Program-made: the position numbers and the translations under genes
Part shown: in pieces, positions 1-9,110 of the stretch
How the letters are laid out: each line of letters starts with the position of its first letter
Position numbering within the stretch: position 1 is the stretch's first letter
The notes under the pieces: model-generated
What the model was told of the DNA's origin: nothing
What the model saw: only the letters and a program-made list of their open reading frames with translations
Databases searched by the model: none
Origin: Odontesthes bonariensis
Taxonomy: Eukaryota > Chordata > Actinopteri > Atheriniformes > Atherinopsidae
Assembly: GCF_027942865.1 (NCBI RefSeq)
Contig: NC_134528.1
Coordinates: 7,869,586-7,933,585, forward strand
Length of the DNA: 64,000 bases
Direction: 5' to 3'

Positions 1-2155
1 GGTCTCTCCCAACATCTGGCAAAGTTAGTGCTTTTGTGACACTGTGCACTCCTTTTTCTCCCTGTTTTTTCTCCCTTTTCTTTCATTTGTATGCCACAAT
101 GTAACAAATGCTACACTAGTTTTTAAATGTGCTGCTTTCTACTTTTTCTGGACTTTTTTTGCTCTCTTCTTTATAATTCTAACAACATTTTGTACGTCTT
201 TTTATCATTCTGAGCATTCTGATTTCTCCTTTTTACCACCAGTTGTAAGCATCAAGCTAAGAGTGACTAAGAGCCATGATCTTCGGTTAAATTAAAATCA
301 GCCTCTGTCATAAAGCAGAGTTTGCGGCAATCAGGGGGCAGTGGGGAAAAATGAGCTCAGAGATCCCGTCTGGAATTGTCGTTACTCCAAGCGCCTTCCA
401 CCCCTCTGCAAGCACTCATAAATACTGCAGCCTACAGAGATGTTCACATGTGAGAAAAATGAGGGGAGAGCAGGCAGTACAGCTGAGTATTGGAGAGGGA
501 AAAGGGAAAGACTAGGTAAGAAAGAAAAACACAGAGAAGCAAGTAGGGAAAGAATTAAGCAGGACGAGACATAAGGGTTGCATTACATTGAAACTTCAGT
601 ATCTCCAGAGTACCAGCAGACACATGAATATAGAGTAGAATTGATACACAGCAGGTAACCTCAAACTAAAAGGCACTGCAAATGGAAATAGGGAAGGCTG
701 TAACTATGTGAGGAAAAAAATTCCCATCTGTCGGGTGACTCATACTCTCCCCTCACCGACAGAAACAAAATTGCAGTTCCCACTCAAATTTTGACTCTGC
801 AAAGACAATGATATTCCTAAAATATTTTCTAACAAATCAGATCGTTCTTTTAACCCAAACATGTTAAAATGTTTTCTTAATGGTATTTCTATACCCTAAA
901 GGCTATAAGCTGGTATAAGGAGCAGGCTTTCCTATCTGTTTTTTTGTCCCAAAGAAGGATAGGACTTGTAGGATACCAGTAGCCTTAATAGGATGGACTG
1001 GTTAGGTTTAGATAATTACTTCTTTTCTGATGCTAACTCCCTGATGACAAGTAGCAAAAGTTTTAGTCAAGTACTGGCCCATTTTAGGATCAACTGAATA
1101 TGGTTTGTGACTCACACAAAGCATTAACCATTTGCTGGCAAGAGTCATTAGATAAAAACTAATAAATAAATCAAGGTTGAACTTAATAGTATACCAACTT
1201 CTCCAGACCAGACACCACTGCTGCTACTTGTTTAGTTTGTCACGTTTCGTCTTCCTTTTTCCTCCAGTGAGGCAGTGAAATACAAGGTATTGTGTTATCA
1301 CAGCTTTGGAATTCTTGTAGAATTTTCCAAGATACAGATGAGCAGAAGGCATCAGAGTTTTCTGGATATTTATTCTACTACTTTATGTTAATGCAGAAAC
1401 TGAAAAAGAACACCACCATTTACCAGTTTAGCTTTGTTACGGGTGGGACTCATCTCCTGAATATAAATCAAGCATCACAACACGCTCTAATCAGACATAT
1501 GATCATTTCTAATATTTGTATTATCTACAATGCCCAAGGTTTCAACACAAACTGAAAAGTATGATGCTGAATTTCATAATGTCTTTTGTCAGAGGTAATT
1601 AATGACTGAATATAACCATTTAAGCTCTTTTCTTTTTTTTACACACTACTTTCCATTGTGATTTTATGTGGCCATCAATAAACATGTGGTGACTAAGCCA
1701 GCAATATGACCCGTGTAGCCAATAATAATTTGATTCTTACCAGGAGTGTGTTGAGAAATATGATGTAAAGTAAAGCCGTTTCGACTTTGCACCTCAAAGC
1801 TTTTTGCGTTATGTAGAAATGCTAAAAAGAATAATTTTGAAACCATGACGAGGGGATTTCAAAAGAGGCAACTTGCAAACTTTATCATCCTGATTTACGG
1901 TTTACTTACAGAGTCACCCTTTTATTGTTCGACAGATTCTTCGCTATTAGATGACAAGATAGCCGGCCTAACTGCAAATGCACATACTTGGTCTTATGGC
2001 TTTCTAACTATCTAGCTAGAAAACATAGCAGCAATACTGTGTGTAATCGCTCAATATGTATTTTCCTTTATTCTATGCCACTGTCTCCAGTCTACATGCT
2101 AACTAGGCTAAACAAAACACATCTGGCTTTAAGTTTACTATTTAGGCCAAATGAT
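1..2155. other. Gene-poor sequence, no gene recognised
   Basis: AT-rich sequence with many stops in all frames. The longest open frames are short, lack family motifs and lack paired splice sites, except for one weak exon-like segment on the minus strand near 1741-1821, listed separately. No repeat family was recognised here. Confidence 0.5.
1741..1821 (-). other. Possible isolated minus-strand exon (weak)
   Basis: An 81-bp open stretch on the minus strand lies between a pyrimidine-rich acceptor (TTCTTTTTAG) and a strong donor (G|GTAAGA). The peptide contains SFEVQSRNGF and ends HHISQHTP. The same frame stays open past the donor and reads GYTGHIAGL, which resembles the GYTGH-type motif of ciliary microtubule inner proteins. 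No phase-compatible neighbouring exon was found. It may be a chance ORF, a lone exon or a relic of a lost gene. The family resemblance is from memory and weak. Confidence 0.15.
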
Positions 2156-2295
2156 ATAGTATGGAGTGTGAGTGTGTGTGGCTGTTTGTCTCTGTGTTGC
2201 TCCGTGATGGACTGGCGACGCATCCAGTGTACCCCATTTCTTGCCCAATGGCAGCAGGGATAGGTGAGCATGGTGCTCATCCTCTTACAACCTGT
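2156..2295 (+). repeat. L2/SINE-like fish interspersed repeat fragment
   Basis: Contains the recognisable module GTGATGGACTGGCGAC followed by a TGCCCAATGGCAGCAGGGAT-like tract, seen again and again in fish genomes at the 3' ends of L2-type LINEs and derived SINEs. A diverged copy of the same family lies in the opposite orientation at 12137-12425. The exact family name is uncertain. Confidence 0.6.
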
Positions 2296-2365
2296 GAGTC
2301 CAAAGACAACACGATCCAGTTTCCTCTCAAATCCCCAGTGCTTGACATGACACCAATACATGCAG

Positions 2366-3267
2366 CCAAGGATGAAAAGGTGCCTCCTGGTTTTGAGCTG
2401 GTGGGACTCCCTCCAGGACTGAACAGGAAACCACAGGAATGGTGTGATGATGTAAGTGACACTCTTTACAGTTAAAAAAGATATTTGTTATTTTCCGACT
2501 TTAATCTCAAACTTGTATGTAAATTATATCATTTTTCCTTGCCTCAGAGGACATGAAATCTCAAAAGAAAAACTATTGTGTCTGTATACAGCAGCTTGAG
2601 ACTTTGGGTTTAATTTCCTCTTTATTTAGTTTAGGTTAGGCAGTCATGGGCTTTTAAGTGTGTTTTATTACTTTTCAGAGGTGATTTTTATAGAAAATGT
2701 AGCATCTTTTTCATACTTTGCCATCTTAGATGATGTTGGATATGGTCTGAAGCTAGATGTCCCAAGGACAGCCAGCAATAGATAGTTTAGGTCCCTTTCT
2801 TTTTTTTTAATTGTTCCCCTGTTGTACAATTGGAAAATTCTGTTTTTGAAAGAGGAAGCACCAATACAAAGAGCTGCTTCTGAGCAAGCGCAGTCGATCC
2901 CTCATTTCTCTTAGCTCCAGCCTGCAGTCCAGCCCAAAGTTTGCTGAGTACCTCAGAGTGGTGGAGAAGAAGAAAGTGACCTCAATACAAAAGAATGCAG
3001 TGTGGTCTCTCGTCTGTTCTCCCTCCCCTAACATCCAGCAAGGGTAAAAATTACTTCACTTAACCCACTGTTTAGCAGAGGCAGTGTGTACGACGTGAGC
3101 CACTTAAATGGCCACAGCCGCCTTCCTCTCCCACCTTACTTTTTTTCCTCCCTTATTTTCACCTCCTCTTTTCATGGAGAGGTTGTGTGTTAAGTTGCCA
3201 CGTTAAATGCTTTCTCTCTTTCCCTTTAGGTCTGCTCTCACTATGCAAGGAGATCTTGAAGGCAGCT
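2366..3267 (+). CDS. Candidate 3' exons of an unrecognised gene
   Basis: Three consecutive open segments have splice-like edges and matching phase. Exon A is about 2366-2451, ends GATGAT|GTAAGT, and encodes a peptide with VPPGFELVGLPPG and PQEWCDD. Exon B is about 2853-3041 and continues in phase 0 with a K/R/S-rich peptide (LLLSKRSRSLISL, FAEYLRVVEKKK), ending CAAGG|GTAAAA. Exon C begins after CCCTTTAG at 3231 and, in the carried phase, reads SALTMQGDLEGS before a TAA at about 3265-3267. An alternative acceptor for exon A lies at 2338. I recognise no family. The acceptor of exon B is weak, no upstream exon or polyadenylation signal was identified, and each segment is short enough to be open by chance. 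It could also be a decayed gene. Confidence 0.22.
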
Positions 3268-4200
3268 AATCTGTTGCAGGCAGATGTGCACCCAAAGAAA
3301 AAAAAAGAAAAACAGCAGTGTGTCAAAAGCTGTGGCCACGGGGCTTTACAGTTCAGGTGTGGTGAGACTTTGTTGATATTTTCAAGCTTCATTTAGAAGA
3401 GTTGTCTCTATTAGCCAACTAATCATGTCCTGATTGATCACTCACACTGATATCAGTTTTTGCCTCTTCTTTTACCCTTCCTTCTAAAACAAGAGTTTTT
3501 GTTTTTGCTTATCCAGCTAATTCCTCTTTGTTTTACAAAAGTCAAAATGCTTTCCCCGATCCAGTAAAATACAAACTTAAAACAGTATGTCTCAACTGTG
3601 TTTGTTTGCAATCTAAAGTCCCAGATTTTTGAGAAATTGAACCTCATCCTTACTGCTATTGTGGTATTAAAGACTTGTTTTTACATCTTCATAACTGCCA
3701 TTTTGAGATTCTACCATGGAGGCCTCAGCAGAAGAGGATTCATGTCTGATGAGGTATATTTGTGTCAGCCACATGTTCAGAAACCACTGCCTCTGCTGCT
3801 GCTGGAGGAGGAGAAGTTAGGATTTATGCTTGCCTCCTCTGTCACCCTGAAAGTGTGCGACTAACAGTTTTCATGTGTTGGCTGGGAGGGAAGTGAGGAG
3901 AATTGTGATGTAGGATAGGAAGGTGTGTGTTTGTTGCCAGTCGTTTGTGCTAATGTAGACATTTACAGTTTAAGGGCTGCTGGTCGCAGGAGCAAGGCGA
4001 CGGAGTGTATATTCCACGTATTGCATCCATACAGCGTATTCAACATAAAGTTAACTGTGTTATCTTTCAATTAGATACATTCCAATGCTTCATATATCCT
4101 ATGCTTGTTTAAACTGAAACACGGGTATTTGAGTTGTCTTAACACTTTAAAACATGCATGACTAAGCCAGAATTGCTCAAGATACTACAAACTGGCTACT
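3268..4200. other. Intergenic or intronic, nothing recognised
   Basis: Short open frames only, with no repeat or regulatory structure that I can name. A 40-bp ATG-initiated open stretch before GTATAT near 3716 is too short to weigh. Confidence 0.4.
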
Positions 4201-4204
4201 GAGA

Positions 4205-4624
4205 GCTGGCTCAGTGGTGGGCACAGAGCTGGACTCTCTGGTGACAGTGGCAGAAAGAAGTACCCTGGACAAACTGTTGTCCATACTGGACAACGCCCAC
4301 CCCCCTCTGCACAACACCTTCATCAGGCAGAGGAGTGTGTTCAGTGGCAGACTGCTGTCTCAATCCTGCTCCACCAACAGACTCAAAAACTCTTTTGTTC
4401 CTCTGGCCATCAGGCTGTACAACAGCCTTCTGAATTTCGCTGATCACTTTATATTTCACTTTCATGTCACTTCACTGGTCACTTTATATTTTTATATTTT
4501 ATATTCTTAAATAGTTTTTTTAAATTCTTAGATTGTTTTTAAAGTGTTTATTATTGTATAAACATTTTTACTGTGTTATTATGTCTGCTACTGGATGCTT
4601 GAATTTCCTTCGGGATCAATAAAG

Positions 4625-4690
<66 letters not shown>
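4205..4690 (+). mobile_element. 3' end of a non-LTR retrotransposon (LINE)
   Basis: A 5'-truncated LINE tail. The plus-strand frame from about 4214 reads AERSTLDKLLSILDNAHPPL, then SGRLLSQSC and KNSFVPLAIRLYNSLL, the C-terminal tail found after the reverse transcriptase in fish jockey-superfamily (L2, CR1 or Rex1-type) elements. It is followed by an AT-rich 3' UTR, the end CTTCGGGATCAATAAAG and a TATC microsatellite tail of about 65 bp that fits target-primed insertion. The endonuclease and reverse transcriptase domains are absent. The clade is uncertain. Confidence 0.7.
4625..4690. repeat. (TATC)n microsatellite
   Basis: About 16 uninterrupted TATC units directly after the LINE 3' end; probably the element's own 3' tail expanded by slippage. 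Confidence 0.95.
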
Positions 4691-5034
4691 AACTGAACAA
4701 ATGTTTAACTGATTTTGAAAAATCTGCTTTGTTTTAATTTCCTTCTGTGATAAACAGTTATGTCCTCTTGCACTGGCATTGCTTGCACAACTTAGTTTGC
4801 ATTGTTGTGGTGTGTTTGTCCCGTAAGACTCAGCACACCTAACAGTGGGCCTTTTGTTAGTTCTTAACCCTCTCAAGTCAAGGGTATAATTGGCCACTTT
4901 GGGCTTCCTTTGATTTTACCTTCATATTTCACCTTAAAAACTGTTTACCTTGCGTTATTTGGTGTCATTTGTTTCAGTACAACCTTACATATGTGACTTT
5001 GCAGTTGTTGTTTTTTTCATTTGAACATACTATA
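4691..5034. other. Short spacer between LINE tail and transposon
   Basis: No gene or repeat recognised between the TATC tract and the left inverted repeat of the transposon at 5038. Confidence 0.5.
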
Positions 5035-5037
5035 TTA

Positions 5038-5084
5038 CAGTTTTTCTCTATTGGTTTGGCTCATTTCTTGAAACAGAAATTACA
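5038..5084 (+). repeat. Left terminal inverted repeat
   Basis: Perfect 47-bp inverted match to 7075-7121. It begins CAGTTTTTCTCTATTGG, includes GGCTCATTTCTTGAAACAG, and is bounded outside by TA at 5036-5037. Confidence 0.9.
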
Positions 5085-5600
5085 TTATCAAAATAACATG
5101 GACAAATCTCCAAACCACCTCGCAATTGATCACAACAGAATGGCATTTCTCATTGCTTTCATCAAATTGTAATTGTCTTAATACATGTGTCAATTGTTTC
5201 AGTGCATCTCTGCAAAAGATTATGTACAAGTAGCCTACAGTTTGCACAGTTTGCCTACATTTAGCACATTTTCCAAGTGAATAGATTTTGGTGATATGAA
5301 CTGATTAGTTGATTCTTGGTCTAATGGTTCTTCTATCCAAAATATGTCAGCATGATTTCATTGTATAAGTCATCACATGCACAATAATCTGTTCAATTGT
5401 CAAAATGGGCCAAGAACATGATACCATCAATATAGAATCTCATGTAACATTTGATAAATTCATGACAGTAATTGAGTAATTGATTTCATGCTTAGAAGCA
5501 GTTCAGTGTGCTTTACAGAGTAAAAGAAGTAAATAAAAACAGTGTGTGAAAACAGCTAAAAAGCACATGATGGGTACATGTAATTTTTTTACTCTAACTT

Positions 5601-6360
5601 TTGCAGAGAATAATGGGATTGGAAGCAAATGAGACCTCTCACATCCTCGTGTTTGTAGATGAAGCCGGCTTCAACCTGGCCAAGGGGCGAAGACGTGGCC
5701 GCAACATTATTGGCCACTGGGCCACGGTGGATGTTCCAGGCCAGCGAGGGGGCAATATAACTATGTGTGCTGCCATTTCTGAGAATGGTGTGGCCACTCA
5801 CATCCCCACTCTTGGCCCATACAACACACAGAAGCTCCTCTTTTTCTTGGACCACCTTTATACTAATTTGGTCCCTGAATTATGAGCGAGGTCTTCTTGA
5901 GTCTCACCTACCACGCTACGTGATTGTGTGGGACAATGTCAACTTCCATCGTGGTCCACTTATCAGGGCTTGGTTCACTATGCATCCAAGAATGATGATG
6001 GAGTTGCTCCCACCTTATTCCCCTTTCCTTAATCCTATTGAGGAGTTTTTCTCTGCTTGGAGGTGGAGAGTGTATGAGCATCATGCTCAAGACCAAAGAT
6101 CCCTGCTCCATGCAATGGACGCTGCATGTTTAGACATTACAGGAGATCAGTGTTGGGGATGGTTGCGGCATGCACGGCGTTTCTTCCTGCGTTGCATTGC
6201 AAGGGAAAATATACGTTGCGATGTTGATGAGAATCTGTGGCCAGACAGACAGCAACGTCTGGACGGCCAGGAGGGTGAGGACAGTGGTCATGAGGGAGGG
6301 GCGGGGGAGGGTGAGGGTGAGCAGGAGGGTGAGCGGGAGGGGGACGACAGCGACCAGTAA
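5601..6360 (+). pseudogene. IS630-like (Tc1/mariner) transposase, catalytic domain, frameshifted
   Basis: Encodes the DDE catalytic core. The first Asp is in LVFVDEAGFNL, the second in VIVWDNVNFHRG, and the third acidic residue in PPYSPFLNPIEEFF; 35 residues separate the second Asp and the first Glu (DD35E spacing). A single-base frameshift near 5880 splits the core: one frame covers 5601-5885 and the next 5886-6360. The N-terminal helix-turn-helix DNA-binding region is not found upstream. The core starts just after TTTTGCAG (near 5607), so it may be a downstream exon. The C-terminus after LWPDRQQR is a low-complexity Glu/Gly/Asp-rich tail. Plain DNA transposon; inactive as it stands. Confidence 0.85.
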
Positions 6361-6710
6361 AGTGTTGCTATAGTGTTTTCTGTAAGCTGCAGATTTATTT
6401 ACAGTACTGTAGGCCACATCATTTTGCTTGTTTTTTGTTTGTGTTTATATTACAGTATACGTGTGCTATGTATATATTTTTCTTTTCCTTCTACAATACT
6501 ATACTGTATGGAAGTTACGTACTTCACAGTATTTGTGTGAATAAAACTGGTTGGTATGAGTGTATTGTGTGTGCTTTGAGGCTACTCTTACTGTGAAACT
6601 TTTTTCCTTCAGTTTTATACACTATTGTATTCTGTTAGGTAGTCCTATGCCATAGTGACAAAACATCTAAACATTTTGACTTGTAGTGCTCACACAATGC
6701 CAAAATGACA

Positions 6711-7121
6711 ATGCATTTTGGGGGCACTGACTATTTGAATGAGAAAGAAACTTCATTTTGACACATGGCTGAACTGTTTAGGGGGAGATATGAGCTTTTG
6801 CTGGTGAACCATGGTGTTTTGCTGAACCATTCAGTTTAGTTTTGCAAAAAGTACTAAAGAGTGTTGAAAACGTCCGGTCTGTTTCAAGAAATGAGCCTAG
6901 GCAACTGAGAAAGATCTTTGCAATTTGGGTGGCACTGACTCTTTACATGGGAAAGAAATCAGGTCTGAAGCATGGGTGAACAGTTTTGGGAGAGATATGT
7001 GCTTTTGCAGGTTAGCTATGGTGTTGTGCTGAACTATAAGAGTGTTGTGCCAAATGATCTTAGAGTTTTGAGATTGTAATTTCTGTTTCAAGAAATGAGC
7101 CAAACCAATAGAGAAAAACTG
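6711..7121 (+). repeat. Degenerate tandem duplication inside the transposon's right end
   Basis: Two units with a period of about 208 bp: 6711-6918 and 6919-7121. Shared landmarks are GGCACTGACT (about 6723 and 6931), GAGAGATATG-like and GCTTTTGC tracts, GTGTTGTGCTGAAC-like tracts, and CTGTTTCAAGAAATGAGCC (6879-6897 and about 7083-7101). The outer unit keeps the perfect inverted repeat; the inner unit has diverged. Confidence 0.75.
7075..7121 (-). repeat. Right terminal inverted repeat
   Basis: Perfect 47-bp inverted match to 5038-5084, followed by TA at 7122-7123. Confidence 0.9.
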
Positions 7122-7123
7122 TA

Positions 7124-8560
7124 ACACATTTGACCTAAAATCACCCAAAAAAACATCAAATTTGAGTAGGAAAAAGTTGGATTCTTTATTGTTAAAACCA
7201 CAGCAGCGCATTTTCCTTAGACTAGTCCATTTTTACCATTTCTTCCTGCACCAAACGGGATGACAATATTCAGAAAAAAGGATTGTGTAAATTATTTAAC
7301 ATCAGTCTGATTTTACTTGGCCTATCAACACAATTTAAAAACTGGTATACAGGCTGTGTCTTGTTGCTACCTCATCTTCTGTCATGTGTCAACTCCAGAG
7401 GGTTTTATGGTTAGTTTTTCAAATTTGTCCAACCTTTGAGAACTGTAACTACTAAGTATGTTGGTAGGCTTTGAAAGAAGTGAAACCTTCAGTTCCAGAC
7501 ATGAACTGCCAACCACTGGGAAGTTATGAACACTGGCTAACAGCTTCCTCCCATTTTTCCCCTTCGGTGACAGAAAGGACCCTCCAAACCCACATGCTGT
7601 CATTAAAACACAAAACTATCATTTTTGTATGCGTTCTGTGCATCTGCATGTGCAGTTATGTCACATGAACACCTGGATAGTTTTGAAACCAGGTGAGTTT
7701 TTTAACCATGCTGTAACTGGAATTTTGACAACCCCCCCCCCCCCCCCCCCCCCCAACAAGTATGTGTAAATAATATACGTTCAAATGTCAACAAGATTAA
7801 TTTTCAACAGTACATTCATTAAAAAAAGAAAAAGAAGAAGTAAACCATTAACTTCTGATGTGTAAGTCATAAATGAGTAGCAAGGGCAGTGAGTCTCAGG
7901 CTTTTGGGTTTGCAATGAGACTTGCGCTCAATAAACTTTCATCCTAAAATAAATTCCAAATTAGAGGGTTACAGAATGGAGAAAAAAATGGTCACTGGGC
8001 TTGGTTCTTGGCCCCATGCACTCAGCTGCTGTGGACTTTTCTTTCCTGTCTCCTATTATTCTTGGTGTTTTGCCTGAAGGAGTCGAGAGACAGAGCGAAA
8101 GAGGAAAGGAAGACAAAAGGAGATCGAGGCAGACACAGACGAGGACAAAAGACATTTGAGTGAATGGTAAAGATTTACCATTCTGCGTCCTCCCAATAAG
8201 AAAGTGGTGTTTAGCAAAGTCTCATAAACCAATTTTTTTTTATTTACAATAGACTTTACATCAAATGTTGAAAGTGAGACATTTCACTATCTCATGTAAA
8301 ATCTTGGTTCGTCTTGGATTTGATGCATAAATAGTCTTTTAGAGGTTAATATCAGCAGAGGTTTAGCAATCTCTAAAATAAACAGTTTTTACAAAGCAAT
8401 TCAGGGATAATAACACTAATATGTAATTACATACACGTAATTTACACTTTGAATATTTCATCATCTATAACACATAATATCATCAAAACATTTGGAATCT
8501 GGAGACTCCTCTGTTAGGATACAGATAAAAATCTGATCTTTGGGCTGTCAAGCAGCACTG
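7124..8560. other. Gene-poor sequence
   Basis: No gene recognised. Contains a 23-base C run (7732-7754). The open frame at 7471-7668 reads sensibly (GSYEHWLTASSHFSPSVTE) but has no donor at its end and no family motif. Confidence 0.4.
7732..7754 (+). repeat. (C)23 homopolymer
   Basis: Uninterrupted run of 23 cytosines; the complementary strand is a G23 run able to form quadruplex structure. The length is likely variable and assembly-sensitive. Confidence 0.95.
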
Positions 8561-8564
8561 CATT

Positions 8565-8864
8565 AAAAACAGACATGATTCTGTCATGGAAATCCCTGCA
8601 TGGACTAAGGAACACTTTCAGAAATCACTGTCTTTGAATGCAACTCAGCATATCACCCACAAACAGTATAAGCTATATCATAACAAGAAGAAACTGTGTT
8701 TGAATATGATCTACAAAGCTGCTGTCTTTGCTGGGCTGAAGCTAATTCAAAATACTATGGTCAGACCATTAGAAATTTAAAATTCTAAATGGAAATCATG
8801 GATGCCACATCCTGCGGGCTAAAGAGGAGAGGGACCATCCGGCTTGTAATCAGCGCTCAGTCAA
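8565..8864 (+). pseudogene. Tc1-like transposase fragment
   Basis: The frame from 8586 reads IPAWTKEHFQKSLSLN and then KLYHNKKKLCLNMI, recognisable as the middle of the Tc1-like transposase common in fish, where the usual text is close to WTQEHFQKSL and KLYHAKKKPYMNMI. Past a stop, the DNA at 8785-8862 continues with GGAAATCATGGATGCC and GCGGGCTAAAGAGGAGAGGG, the usual later part of the same gene. Internal sequence is missing between the two pieces, both ends are lost, and a second repeat abuts at about 8865. It is non-functional. The assignment is from remembered fish repeats. Confidence 0.65.
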
Positions 8865-9110
8865 AAAAGATCAGATTTATTGTCATGCATACACACGAAA
8901 TTTGTCCTCCGCTTTTAACCCATCCAGGTTAACACACACGCACTTGCACGGGGTCACACACTCAGAGACAGATACCAACCTGGAGTGGTGGGCAGCCGGG
9001 AAGCATGGGGGTACGGTGCCTTGCTCAAGGGGACCTCGGCCGTGACAAGGAGGTGGACTGACACCCCTCCAGCTATCAGTTCCACCAATCTTCTTCTTTT
9101 TTTTTTAAAA
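8865..9110. repeat. Fish interspersed repeat abutting the Tc1 fragment
   Basis: Contains TTTATTGTCATGCATACAC, ACGAAATTTGTCCTCCGC, AACCCATCC, GTGGGCAGCC and GGTGCCTTGCTCAAGGGGAC, the landmarks of a widely dispersed fish repeat. Its class (SINE or LINE 3' end) is uncertain. It replaces the expected continuation of the Tc1 element, so it inserted into it or formed a later junction. Confidence 0.6.

Larger units (their letters stand above)
5038..7121 (+). mobile_element. IS630/Tc1-mariner type DNA transposon, full length but decayed
   Basis: A 2,084-bp element with 47-bp terminal inverted repeats that match perfectly (5038-5084 and 7075-7121), starting CAGTTTTTCTCTATTGG. It is flanked on both sides by TA (5036-5037 and 7122-7123), the target duplication of the Tc1/mariner superfamily. 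The interior carries a transposase DDE domain at 5601-6360 on the plus strand. The right end contains a degenerate tandem duplication (about 6711-7121) that includes a second, partial copy of the terminal repeat at 6879-6897. The perfect repeats suggest fairly recent movement, while the transposase is broken, so this copy would have moved with protein supplied from elsewhere or decayed after insertion. Confidence 0.88.

Noticed and set aside
1915-1975. Minus-strand acceptor and GTAAGT-bounded 62-bp open stretch
   Set aside because: Its phase does not join the next exon-like segment at 1821 without a stop; probably chance.
7471-7668. Plus-strand open frame with sensible-looking peptide (SYEHWLTASSHF)
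   Set aside because: No donor at its end, no family motif, no phase-matched neighbour.
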